Below are positions 35,903 to 44,059 of a stretch of 64,000 nucleotides of DNA, piece by piece. The stretch spans positions 1 through 64,000 of the forward strand of contig NZ_JAOARO010000059.1 of NCBI RefSeq assembly GCF_025211055.1, written 5' to 3'. This DNA is from Vallitalea sp. (GTDB taxonomy: Bacteria; Bacillota; Clostridia; Lachnospirales; Vallitaleaceae). The notes beneath the pieces are model-generated. The model searched no databases, was not told the DNA's origin, and was given only the letters and a program-made list of their open reading frames with translations. Within the stretch, counting starts at the first letter, position 1; every line of letters starts with the position of its first letter. Made by a program: the position numbers and the translations under genes.

Positions 35903-35940
35903 TAAGAAAAGTGTTTTGCTAGGCAAAACACTTTTTCTTA
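35903..35940 (+). terminator. Terminator after citrate synthase
   Basis: AAAAGTGTTTTGC (35907-35919) and GCAAAACACTTTT (35923-35935) around a TAG loop, extended by AAG/CTT, followed by TTTTTCTTA. Confidence 0.9.
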
Positions 35941-35985
35941 CTTAAATGATTATAAATTAACTAAAATTCAATAATAAAATAGTCC

Positions 35986-36014
35986 TTGACAAAACCCGTA
36001 TCTTTTAATATACT
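35986..36014 (+). promoter_or_regulatory. Promoter of the metG T-box transcript
   Basis: TTGACA (35986-35991) and TATACT (36009-36014) with a 17-bp spacer, just before the T-box leader. Confidence 0.75.
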
Positions 36015-36030
36015 TTTAGAAAATAAAAGC

Positions 36031-36303
36031 AATGAAGAGAAGAGTAATTAAATTAGAAGCTTACAGAGAGTTTCCTTGTGCTGAGATGGAACAGTGAATA
36101 TTTAATGAACCAAGACTCTGAGCTGCATACGGATCTTATTAGTTATCTGAGATAATATGATAAGTGATGCTATGACGTTTGTTCACGTTACAGAACTATA
36201 GTATAATAAGTACTTGATGAGATTAGTATGGTGACATATTAATGAATTAGGGTGGTACCGCGAATAAATCGCCCCTACGAATATTTGTAGGAGGTGTTTT
36301 TTT
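36031..36303 (+). promoter_or_regulatory. T-box leader, probably Met-specific
   Basis: The conserved T-box AGGGTGGTACCGCG is at 36249-36262; its TGGTAC part binds the acceptor end of uncharged tRNA. Upstream lies a Stem I region (about 36064-36120) with an AGAG/CTCT base stem. A candidate specifier ATG (36105-36107), followed by AAC, suits the methionine gene that follows. A terminator hairpin built from CGCCCCTAC (36270-36278) and GTAGGAGGTG (about 36287-36296) with a run of seven T overlaps the antiterminator. Uncharged tRNA-Met would therefore allow read-through into metG. The T-box is certain; the exact specifier is inferred from position and downstream gene. Confidence 0.9.
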
Positions 36304-36388
36304 ATGAGCTTTTTTTCATGAAACAACTTGGAAATAATCCTAAATAATAAGTATGAATACAATAAAAACTATTTGAAGGAGTTTGCTT

Positions 36389-38389
36389 ATGAAAGACAAT
36401 AGAAGAAGGAGACCAAGACCAGAATTTCCTAAAAAAGCTGTTGTTACAGCAGGAATGCCTTATGGTAATAAAGAATTACATTTTGGACATGTAGGAGGAG
36501 TATTTGTTCACGCTGATACTTACGCAAGATTCTTAAGAGATAGAATAGGTAAAGAAAATGTTATATTCGTATCAGGAACAGATTGTTATGGTTCTCCAAT
36601 ATTAGCTAGTTATAGACAACTGGTAGATGATAATAAATTTGAAGGAACAATAGAGGATTATGTAAGACAAAACCATAATAAGCAAAGTGAAGTTTTAGAT
36701 AAGTATGAAATGAGTCTTAACTTATATGGAGCTTCTAGTTTGGACAAACCTGGAGAATTCCACAAAGAAGTTTCAGAAGACATATTCAATAAATTATATG
36801 AAAATGGTTATTTAACTAAGTTATCTACACCACAATTCTATGATCCGGAACATAAAGTATTATTGAATGGTAGACAGGTAGTTGGTAAATGCCCTATAGA
36901 AGGATGTAATTCTGACAAAGCATATGCAGATGAATGTTCAATGGGTCATATGTACATGCCTAATGAATTAATAGATCCTAAAAGCATTCTATCAGGTAAA
37001 ACACCAGAACTTACAGATGTGACTAACTGGTATTTCAAATTAGATGAATATAATGAAGTCTTAAAAGACAGAATCAAGGATCTAAAAGAGAATTCTAATT
37101 CTCGTAAATACCTATTAAATACTATTGAAGAATTCTTAAAGCCACCAATTATATATGTTAAGAGAAAGCAGTTAGAAGATGATTTAGCTGATATACAAAA
37201 AAAATTACCTAAACATACAATAATTGATGAACAAAAAAAACCTTCAATAACTTTTATATTTGATAATTTGGAGGATAGAGATACGGCAAGAGATGTTTTT
37301 GATGAGCTTGGAATAAGATTCAGAACTGGAAAGACATTAGTTCCTTTCAGATTATCAGGAAATATTGATTGGGGAATTAAAGTACCTGAGAAAGAAGACT
37401 TAGAAGATTTGACATTCTGGGTATGGCCAGAATCACTATGGGCACCAATTTCTTTTACTAAAACTTATTTAGATTCAATTGGCGAAGATCCAGAGAATTG
37501 GAAGGATTGGTGGGAATCAAAAGATTCAAAAGTATATCAATTCATCGGGGAAGATAATATTTATTTTTATGGTATTGCTGAAATGGGTATGTTCTTAGCA
37601 TTACTTGGCATTAATAAGGATAGTAGCCTAGATTGGGAAAACATTAATCTACCTCATCTAATACCTAATAATCATGTATTGTTCATGGATAAAAAGGCAA
37701 GTAGTAGTAGTGATATCAAACCACCTATGGCAGAGGAATTATTAGATTATTATACTCCAGAGCAATTGAGAATGCATTTTTTAAGTCTTGGATTAGCTAA
37801 AAAAAGTGTAAGTTTCACACCACAGGTATTTATGAAAGAAGAAGATAGACAAGGACCAGATACTGTTTTAAAAGATGGTAATTTACTTACTAATGTATTT
37901 AATAGACTTATTAGATCTTGTTTCTATACATCTCAAAAGTATTTTGATTCTAAAATCCCTATGGGAGAAATAGACGAAAAGATATTGGAGGAATCTAAAG
38001 AGGCAATACTAAATTATGAAAGACATATGTATAATCATGATTTTCATAGGATTGTATATGTACTTGACAGCTATATAAGAAAAATGAACAAATACTGGGT
38101 TAATAATATGAAGAAAGCTGAAGCTGAAGAAGATAATGAACTTAGAGAAAAAGTTCTAATAACAGCTTTTCATGGTGTACGTACTGCTATTACATTGATA
38201 CATCCAATTGCTCCAAATAGTTGCAAAATGGTTAGAGAATATCTGAAAGTAAATGAAAGCATTTGGGATTGGAATTATATTTTTGATAATATATATACAT
38301 TTATTGATGATTATGATAGTCATAAGATGAAATATCTAGAACCTCGAATAGATTTCTTTGAGAAACATGAAAGTCAGTATAATAAGTAA
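36389..38389 (+). CDS. metG: Methionyl-tRNA synthetase (atypical class I enzyme)
   Basis: Charges tRNA-Met. Class I features: GMPYGNKELHFGHVGG with HIGH-equivalent HFGH (residues 31-34), a zinc-type insert (CPIEGC ... CSMGH), LDEYNEVLKDRI and the anticodon-binding helical domain in the C-terminal third. The KMSKS loop is replaced by KASSS (K436-A-S-S-S) after VLFMDK. A roughly 70-residue insert (about 245-315; KRKQLEDDLADIQKK to FRTGKTLVPF) is not in standard MetRS. There is no C-terminal Trbp111-like domain. I use ATG 36389 (667 codons including stop) with GAAGGAG 7 nt upstream. Control by the T-box supports its being a tRNA synthetase; methionine specificity rests on the overall family resemblance. 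Confidence 0.85.
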   Translation: MKDNRRRRPRPEFPKKAVVTAGMPYGNKELHFGHVGGVFVHADTYARFLRDRIGKENVIFVSGTDCYGSPILASYRQLVDDNKFEGTIEDYVRQNHNKQSEVLDKYEMSLNLYGASSLDKPGEFHKEVSEDIFNKLYENGYLTKLSTPQFYDPEHKVLLNGRQVVGKCPIEGCNSDKAYADECSMGHMYMPNELIDPKSILSGKTPELTDVTNWYFKLDEYNEVLKDRIKDLKENSNSRKYLLNTIEEFLKPPIIYVKRKQLEDDLADIQKKLPKHTIIDEQKKPSITFIFDNLEDRDTARDVFDELGIRFRTGKTLVPFRLSGNIDWGIKVPEKEDLEDLTFWVWPESLWAPISFTKTYLDSIGEDPENWKDWWESKDSKVYQFIGEDNIYFYGIAEMGMFLALLGINKDSSLDWENINLPHLIPNNHVLFMDKKASSSSDIKPPMAEELLDYYTPEQLRMHFLSLGLAKKSVSFTPQVFMKEEDRQGPDTVLKDGNLLTNVFNRLIRSCFYTSQKYFDSKIPMGEIDEKILEESKEAILNYERHMYNHDFHRIVYVLDSYIRKMNKYWVNNMKKAEAEEDNELREKVLITAFHGVRTAITLIHPIAPNSCKMVREYLKVNESIWDWNYIFDNIYTFIDDYDSHKMKYLEPRIDFFEKHESQYNK

Positions 38390-38445
38390 TTAGAAATAAA
38401 ATATATTTAGAATTAACATATGGGCTTTAGTAAGTAAAAGTGAAT

Positions 38446-38490
38446 AAAAAAGAGAGCGTTCCATTTTATTTTGGAGGGCTCTTTTTTTAT
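38446..38490 (+). terminator. Terminator after metG
   Basis: AAAGAGAGC-GTTCCA pairs imperfectly with TTGGAGGGCTCTTT, followed by TTTTTTATAAA. The GC-rich upper stem and long T-run make it convincing. Confidence 0.8.
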
Positions 38491-38571
38491 AAAAATTACG
38501 ATAATATTAAAAAGGAAAAAAGGGGAAAAAAGGAAAAAAGAAAGAAATGAAAGTAAATGAAAAAATATAAC

Positions 38572-38600
38572 TTGAAATAAATGAAAATATATGATAATAT
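38572..38600 (+). promoter_or_regulatory. Probable promoter of the first sugar-acid operon
   Basis: TTGAAA (38572-38577), 17-bp spacer and TAATAT (38595-38600), about 50 bp before the cupin gene. It follows a nearly pure purine tract (about 38509-38555). Confidence 0.5.
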
Positions 38601-38650
38601 AAAAATACAAAAAATAATATATACAAGCAAAATAATGGAGGGATCATAAA

Positions 38651-39217
38651 ATGGTTAAAAAACCTTTTTCAATGTCTTTTGATTTAAAAACAGGGAATAC
38701 AGAGGAAAATAAAACTACTTCAAGATTTTTATCTAACATGAAAGATATGTATATGGATGTAGATAAAGCAGAAGAAATGATTAAGAAGGAAGATGTAAAA
38801 GTCTATGATTTTACAGAGCTAGGATTTGACGAAGTAGAACAAGATTTATTATATGGTACAAGTATTGTTTATCCTGGTAAAGTTGGAAATGAGTATTTTA
38901 TGACAAAAGGGCACTTTCATACAAAACTTGATCTTGCAGAGGTGTATTACTGTTTAAGTGGTAGAGGCTATATGCTAATGGAAACTCCTGAAGGTGATTG
39001 GGAGGCTGTTTTGTTAGAAGCAGGAAAAGCTGTTTATGTTCCAGGTAGATGGGCTCATAGAAGCATTAATATAGGAGATGAACCATTGGTTACTTTCTTT
39101 GTTTTTAGAGCTGATGCAGGACATGATTATGGAACTATTGAGACAAAAGGTTATAGAAAGCTAATTGTGGAAAAAGATGGGAAACCAGAAATTATTGATA
39201 ATCCAAAATGGAAATAG
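38651..39217 (+). CDS. Cupin-type glucose-6-phosphate isomerase
   Basis: Interconverts glucose 6-phosphate and fructose 6-phosphate with a bound metal; this cupin (archaeal-type PGI, PF06560) is unrelated to classical Pgi. 188 residues. The metal ligands are all present: H88 and H90 in TKGHFHTKLDLAE, E97, and H136 in PGRWAHRSIN. GGAGGG precedes the ATG. It opens a five-gene operon whose other members handle sugar acids, so the true substrate might be a related phosphosugar rather than glucose 6-phosphate; the family resemblance is strong, the substrate less certain. Confidence 0.85.
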   Translation: MVKKPFSMSFDLKTGNTEENKTTSRFLSNMKDMYMDVDKAEEMIKKEDVKVYDFTELGFDEVEQDLLYGTSIVYPGKVGNEYFMTKGHFHTKLDLAEVYYCLSGRGYMLMETPEGDWEAVLLEAGKAVYVPGRWAHRSINIGDEPLVTFFVFRADAGHDYGTIETKGYRKLIVEKDGKPEIIDNPKWK

Positions 39218-39249
39218 ATAGAATGTCATACTAATGAAAGGAGAGTTTT

Positions 39250-40173
39250 ATGAGTTATAAGATTCTAATTACTCCAAGATCTTTTGGGAAGAATAATTCT
39301 AAACCGTGGGATATGCTAAAAGAAAAAGGATATGAAATAATAACTAATCCATATGGAAGAATTATGACAGAAGAAGAAATGATAGATTGTATAAAAGATG
39401 TAGATGGGGTCATATTAGGTGTTGATCCTTGCAACAGAAAAGTACTAGAAAAAGCGACCAATCTTAAATGTATTTCAAGGTATGGTGTAGGATTAGATAA
39501 TATTGATATGGAGTATGCAAAGGAAAGAAATATACCAGTACATAGAACAGTTGGAGCTAATTCTAATGCTGTAGCAGATTATGCATTTGGACTTATGCTT
39601 GATATTACAAGGAAGATAAGTTGTATAGACAGGGAATGTAGAAAAGGAAACTGGAAAAAAATTAAAACTTCTGAAATGTGGGGTAAAAATATAGGTGTTT
39701 TAGGATTAGGTGCTATTGGAAAAGGTGTGGCAAAAAGAGCTTCTGGATTTAATATGAATGTATTGGCTTATGATGTTTTTAAGGACGAATCTTATGCAAA
39801 AGATAATAATATTAAGTATGTTGATCTGGAAACGATTTATAAAGAGGCTGATTTTATTAGTTTGCATTTGCCTTTGACAAAAGAAACTAAGGATCTCATA
39901 AGTTATAAGGAATTTGATATGATGAAAGATTCAGCTATTGTAGTCAATACTGCTAGGGGTGGTGTTATTAATGAAGATGCATTGTGTGATGCTTTATTAA
40001 ATAACAAAATACTAGGTGCAGGTATTGATGTGTTTGAGGAAGAACCACCTTCAAATAATCAGTTTACTAAACTAGATAATATTGTAATAGGTTCACATTG
40101 TGCGGCTTCAACATTAGAAGCAATTGATAATATGAGTATGATGGCAACAACTAATTTGATAAACGAATTATAG
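39250..40173 (+). CDS. D-isomer-specific 2-hydroxyacid dehydrogenase
   Basis: NAD-linked dehydrogenase of the phosphoglycerate/hydroxyacid dehydrogenase family. The Rossmann motif GVLGLGAIGKGVAKR (about residues 145-159) and the catalytic set Arg (NTARGGVINEDAL), Glu (DVFEEEPP) and His (GSHCAAS) are present. 307 residues without the C-terminal ACT domain of SerA, so it is likely catabolic. AAAGGAG precedes the ATG. Lying between a cupin isomerase and KDPG aldolase, it may reduce or oxidise a 2-keto/2-hydroxy sugar acid. Serine biosynthesis is a less likely role, given the context. Confidence 0.88.
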   Translation: MSYKILITPRSFGKNNSKPWDMLKEKGYEIITNPYGRIMTEEEMIDCIKDVDGVILGVDPCNRKVLEKATNLKCISRYGVGLDNIDMEYAKERNIPVHRTVGANSNAVADYAFGLMLDITRKISCIDRECRKGNWKKIKTSEMWGKNIGVLGLGAIGKGVAKRASGFNMNVLAYDVFKDESYAKDNNIKYVDLETIYKEADFISLHLPLTKETKDLISYKEFDMMKDSAIVVNTARGGVINEDALCDALLNNKILGAGIDVFEEEPPSNNQFTKLDNIVIGSHCAASTLEAIDNMSMMATTNLINEL

Positions 40174-40203
40174 ATTAATTGAAAAAAGTAGGAGGTCAAT
40201 AAA

Positions 40204-40854
40204 ATGGATAAGGAAACAGTAATTAAGAGAATATCTGAGGTAGGCTTAGTGGCAGTAGTTAGAGCTGAAAGTGCAGAAAAAGCAAAAAAAATTACAGAAG
40301 CATGTATAAAAGGTGGAGTAGCAGCTATAGAAATTACATTCACTGTTCCACAAGCTCATGAAATTATTGCTAAACTATCAAAAACATATTCAGAAGATGA
40401 TATTATCTTAGGAGCAGGTACAGTACTAGATTCTGAAACAGCACGTCTTGCTATATTAAGTGGTGCACAATATATAGTTAGTTCAAGCTATAGTGAAGAA
40501 ACTGCCAAGTTATGTAATCGCTATCGTGTACCTTATATGCCTGGATGTATGACCATGAAAGAAATTGTAGAGGCTATGGAAGGTGGAGCAGATATAATTA
40601 AAGTATTCCCAGGTGATATGCTAGGAACTAAATTTATTAAGGCTGTAAAAGGACCAATGCCACAAGTGAAAATGATGCCTACAGGCGGAGTTGATGTAGA
40701 TAATGTTAAAGACTGGGTGAATGCTGGAGTTGTGGCTTGTGGAGCTGGAAGTAGTTTAACAGCAGGAGCAAAAACAGGTGATTATGATAAAGTTGTTGAA
40801 ACTGCAAAATTATTTATTGAAAGAATAAACGAAGCAAGAAAAAATGTAAGGTAG
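40204..40854 (+). CDS. KDPG/KHG aldolase family protein
   Basis: Class I aldolase splitting 2-keto-3-deoxy-phosphogluconate (or a related 2-keto-3-deoxy acid) to pyruvate and an aldehyde such as glyceraldehyde 3-phosphate. Schiff-base lysine K133 in IIKVFPGDMLG and E43 in AAIEITFTVP are conserved, as are VVRAE (R20) and the phosphate-binding MPTGGV. 216 residues. Ribosome binding site GGAGG. It shares one base between its stop and a GTG of the next gene, so it is tightly coupled to the lactonase. It would be the pyruvate-forming end of the pathway encoded here. Confidence 0.92.
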   Translation: MDKETVIKRISEVGLVAVVRAESAEKAKKITEACIKGGVAAIEITFTVPQAHEIIAKLSKTYSEDDIILGAGTVLDSETARLAILSGAQYIVSSSYSEETAKLCNRYRVPYMPGCMTMKEIVEAMEGGADIIKVFPGDMLGTKFIKAVKGPMPQVKMMPTGGVDVDNVKDWVNAGVVACGAGSSLTAGAKTGDYDKVVETAKLFIERINEARKNVR

Positions 40855-40862
40855 TGATAAGG

Positions 40863-41813
40863 ATGTTTATACGAACAGTTTTGGGTGATAAAAGTATAGA
40901 CGAATTAGGTCATTGTCAATGTCATGAACATATATATCTAGAAAAGGGGTATTCTGCTGAGATTAACCCTGTATTATGTATTGATGACTATAACAAATCA
41001 TTAAAAGAATTGACTGATTATTATGATAATGGAGGAAGAGCAATTGTTGATGCACAGCCTATAGGATGTGGTCGTTGCGCAGATAAACTAATAGATTTAG
41101 CATCAAATAGCAAAGTAGATATTATTGCTTCTACAGGCTTTCATAAGCTTATTTTCTATCCTAGAGAACATTGGATTTATAAAATTAGTCAAGGGGAATT
41201 TGAAGAGTTAATGCACAAAGAAATTGAAGAAGGAATGTTCATTAATTGTAATACTAATTATCCGAGGGAACAAATTGACAATAAAGCTGGAATGATCAAA
41301 GTAGCATGTGACAAACAAGGACTTGATAATACATATAAAAAATACTTTGCAGCGGCAGCTGCTGTTGCAAAAAAAACAGGTATATCAATACAATGTCATA
41401 TTGAAAGAGCAGAAACTGGTATGGAAATCGTGGATTATCTACTAGAATCTGGTGTAAGTGCTGATTCAATAATTTTAGCTCATATGGATAGAAGAGTTGA
41501 TACTATTAAGGAAAATCTTTTGGTTGCTAAAAAAGGGATATATCTTCAATATGATACTATAGGAAGATATAAGTACCATAGTGATGAAGATGAAATAGCT
41601 CTAATTAAAAATATGTGTAGTGAAGGTTATATAGATAATTTGTTATTAGGATTAGATACAACACGAGCAAGATTGCTGAGTTATAAAGGGACAATAGGTC
41701 TTAGTTACATAAGAAAACATTTTATCAAAAAAATGATGGATAATGGTTTTAATAATGAGCAAATAAAAAGTTTGTTAATAGCAAATCCAAAAAAAGCATT
41801 AGCAAAGAAATAA
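40863..41813 (+). CDS. Phosphotriesterase-family hydrolase, probable sugar(-phosphate) lactonase
   Basis: Binuclear-metal amidohydrolase fold of the phosphotriesterase family. All six ligands are visible, numbered from ATG 40863: H21 and H23 (CHEHIY), carboxylated lysine K146 (AGMIKVA), H179 (QCHIER), H207 (LAHMDR) and D265 (LGLDTTRA). 317-codon frame; the in-frame GTG at 40854 is an alternative. Members of this family in Firmicutes and Mycoplasma hydrolyse phosphorylated sugar lactones, which suits a locus with dehydrogenases that would produce lactones and a KDPG aldolase. True phosphotriesterase activity is unlikely. Substrate is inferred from context. Confidence 0.82.
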   Translation: MFIRTVLGDKSIDELGHCQCHEHIYLEKGYSAEINPVLCIDDYNKSLKELTDYYDNGGRAIVDAQPIGCGRCADKLIDLASNSKVDIIASTGFHKLIFYPREHWIYKISQGEFEELMHKEIEEGMFINCNTNYPREQIDNKAGMIKVACDKQGLDNTYKKYFAAAAAVAKKTGISIQCHIERAETGMEIVDYLLESGVSADSIILAHMDRRVDTIKENLLVAKKGIYLQYDTIGRYKYHSDEDEIALIKNMCSEGYIDNLLLGLDTTRARLLSYKGTIGLSYIRKHFIKKMMDNGFNNEQIKSLLIANPKKALAKK

Positions 41814-41832
41814 TTGAAAAGGAGAATTAAAA

Positions 41833-42783
41833 ATGAGTGTAATATTACCAGGTAAAGCAACACAACCAACGTTTTATTTTATAGGTGTAACAACAACAAA
41901 ATCATCTATTATGAAAGTTTTTCCAAGATGGGCAAAAGAAGCTTTGGGACTCGAAGATGCTGTAATAAAAGGTATTGATATAGAAATACATGCTGATCCT
42001 AAGGATTATATTGATGTAGTTGATTTTATTAAAAATGATGAATTATCTCTAGGTGCATTAGTAACAACTCATAAACTAGACTTGTTTGAAGCAACTGAAG
42101 ATATGTTTGATTATCTTGATCCACATGCCAAAAGGTTTAGAGAGTTATCCTGTATATCTAAGAGAAATGGTGAGCTTAGAGGTCATGCAAAAGATCCTAT
42201 TTCAAGTGGACTTACTATGGAAAATTTTATTCCGGCTGGATTTTGGGAAGAGAACAAAGGAGAAGTTTTTATAATGGGAGCAGGAGGCAGTGCTCTAGCT
42301 ATAAGTTCTCATTTAACTAGAGAAAAATTTAAAGATGACGTACCATCAAAAATAGTAATAGCAAATAGAAGCCAGCCAAGACTTGATGCGGCAAAAGAAA
42401 AATTAATAGGAATTAATGACAAAGTTAGGTTTGAATACTTACTTGGGCCAACACCAGAGGATAATGATGGATATTTGAGCGATATTAAGCCTTATTCGTT
42501 GGTTATTAATGCAACAGGTTTAGGTAAAGATAGACCAGGCTCCCCATTAACAAATAATGCTGAGTTTCCAGAAAATAGCCTTGTATGGGAGTTGAATTAT
42601 CGAGGAAATTTAATATTTATGGATCAAGCAAAAGCACAAGAACAAGAAAAACAATTAACAATAGAAGATGGTTGGATTTACTTTATTCATGGTTGGACTC
42701 AAGTTATTGCAGAAGTATTTGATATTGAGATAACTGGAGAAAAGCTAAATCATTGTGAAAAGATAGCTTTTGAAATGAGATAA
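41833..42783 (+). CDS. Shikimate dehydrogenase-like oxidoreductase (divergent AroE family)
   Basis: 316 residues with AroE-like architecture: an N-terminal substrate domain and a C-terminal Rossmann domain (GAGGSALAIS, about 149-158; NRSQPR). The catalytic Lys-Asp pair is kept as K81 (VTTHK) and D121 (GHAKDP). The N-terminal SxS-PxxHN substrate signature of true shikimate dehydrogenase is replaced by TTTKSSIMKVFPRW, and the late Q-motif differs (HGWTQVIAE). It therefore probably oxidises another polyol or cyclitol acid. It is the last gene of the first operon (RBS AAAAGGAG). Shikimate biosynthesis is unlikely given the neighbours; quinate/shikimate-type substrates remain possible. Confidence 0.75.
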   Translation: MSVILPGKATQPTFYFIGVTTTKSSIMKVFPRWAKEALGLEDAVIKGIDIEIHADPKDYIDVVDFIKNDELSLGALVTTHKLDLFEATEDMFDYLDPHAKRFRELSCISKRNGELRGHAKDPISSGLTMENFIPAGFWEENKGEVFIMGAGGSALAISSHLTREKFKDDVPSKIVIANRSQPRLDAAKEKLIGINDKVRFEYLLGPTPEDNDGYLSDIKPYSLVINATGLGKDRPGSPLTNNAEFPENSLVWELNYRGNLIFMDQAKAQEQEKQLTIEDGWIYFIHGWTQVIAEVFDIEITGEKLNHCEKIAFEMR

Positions 42784-42932
42784 TCAATACATTATTATAG
42801 GATAATAGTTGAATAATGTTAAAAAATGGGTAAAATTAAAAAAAAATGAAAAAGCATGAAAAATTGCTTTATATAAAGTGCACAAAAATAATAGAAAAAT
42901 GTATAAAAAAGCAACTTTTTGCACATATAATA

Positions 42933-42961
42933 TTGACAAAAATACTATACGATAGTATAAT
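42933..42961 (+). promoter_or_regulatory. Consensus promoter with 7-3-7 palindrome, second sugar operon
   Basis: TTGACA (42933-42938), 17 bp and TATAAT (42956-42961) match consensus exactly. The spacer and -10 hold the inverted repeat ATACTAT-ACG-ATAGTAT (42942-42958), well placed for a repressor, perhaps the DeoR-family protein at 56815. The intergenic 42784-42932 also contains a weak AAAGCA/TGCTTT hairpin (about 42850-42871) that may end the first operon. Confidence 0.75.
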
Positions 42962-43021
42962 TTAATAAAACAAAAATAAATAATAAAATATGAAAAAGAA
43001 CAAAAGAGGTGAAGCGGTATA

Positions 43022-44047
43022 ATGAGTAAAAAAGTCGGTATATGTTTAATTGGTTCTGGAAGAGCAGGTATGATTCATGCTAATAATTTTAATACAAAAG
43101 TCCCTAATGCAGAAATGGTAGCTGTATGTGACCCAGTAGAAGAAGCCGCTAAAAAGGCATGTGAACAACTTGGTATAAGTACATATTACTTGGATTATAA
43201 AGAAGCATTAAAAGATGATAATGTTGACGCAGTTGTTGTTGCATCACCTACAAAATATCATAAAGAAATAGTTGTTGCAGCAGCAAATGCAGGAAAAGAT
43301 ATACTATGTGAGAAACCAATGGCAATGAACGTAGAAGAATGCGATGTAATGATAAAAGAGGCAAAATATAATAATGTAAAACTTCAAATAGCTTTTATGA
43401 GAAGATTTGATGAAGGCTTTATGCAAGCAAAAGAAATAATAGACTCAGGTGAAATTGGTGAAGTTGTTTTAGTGAAATCATTAACAAGAGGTCCTAGTAT
43501 TCCTAAGCCCTGGATGTATGACATTTCAAAAAGCAATGGACCATTAGCAGAAGTAAATAGTCATGATATTGATGCTATGAGATGGCTTGCAGGAAGTGAA
43601 TTTAAAACAATTTATGGAATAGCTGATAATTATAGAGCACCTCAAGTAAAAGAACAGTATCCAGATTACTATGATAATGTTATTATGGCAATTCAATTTG
43701 AGAATGGTGTACAAGGACTAATGGATGGGGCAACATCAGTTCGATATGGATATGATGCAAGAGCAGAAGTATTAGGTACTGAAGGTTGTATATTTATTGG
43801 TGGTACAAATGCTAACAATACTGTTACTTGTAGTCTTAATAATGGTAAGAAAAGAAAAGTAATGAATAGTTGGATGAACTTATTTAAGGATGCTTATACA
43901 GCTGAGGATGTTAGTTTTATTGATTGTATTATTAATGACCAAGAACCAAAAGTAACAGGTCATGATGGTAAAATGGCTGTAAAGATAGTAGAAGCAGGTA
44001 TGCAGTCAATAAAAACAAAAAAAGTGATTGATCTTAATAAAATGTAA
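43022..44047 (+). CDS. Gfo/Idh/MocA-family oxidoreductase (inositol-dehydrogenase-like)
   Basis: NAD(P)-dependent oxidation of a sugar or cyclitol hydroxyl. Rossmann motif GSGRAGMIHANNF near the N-terminus and the family motif CEKPMAMN (lysine in EKP, about residue 97) are present; the catalytic region VNSHDIDAMRWLAG follows. 341 residues, close to myo-inositol 2-dehydrogenase in length and motifs. GAGGTGA precedes the ATG. First gene after the consensus promoter, followed 12 nt later by a zinc dehydrogenase. The Gfo plus zinc-dehydrogenase pair recalls the inositol pathway of Thermotoga, but substrate cannot be fixed. Confidence 0.9.
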   Translation: MSKKVGICLIGSGRAGMIHANNFNTKVPNAEMVAVCDPVEEAAKKACEQLGISTYYLDYKEALKDDNVDAVVVASPTKYHKEIVVAAANAGKDILCEKPMAMNVEECDVMIKEAKYNNVKLQIAFMRRFDEGFMQAKEIIDSGEIGEVVLVKSLTRGPSIPKPWMYDISKSNGPLAEVNSHDIDAMRWLAGSEFKTIYGIADNYRAPQVKEQYPDYYDNVIMAIQFENGVQGLMDGATSVRYGYDARAEVLGTEGCIFIGGTNANNTVTCSLNNGKKRKVMNSWMNLFKDAYTAEDVSFIDCIINDQEPKVTGHDGKMAVKIVEAGMQSIKTKKVIDLNKM

Positions 44048-44059
44048 TGGAGGTATATA

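Noticed and set aside
38521-38600. Possible CRISPR or tandem repeat in the purine-rich stretch
   Set aside because: The repeats of AAGGAAAAAA type are irregular, with no fixed unit or spacers.
39250-40173. Assignment as SerA (serine biosynthesis)
   Set aside because: No ACT domain, and the operon encodes sugar-acid catabolism.
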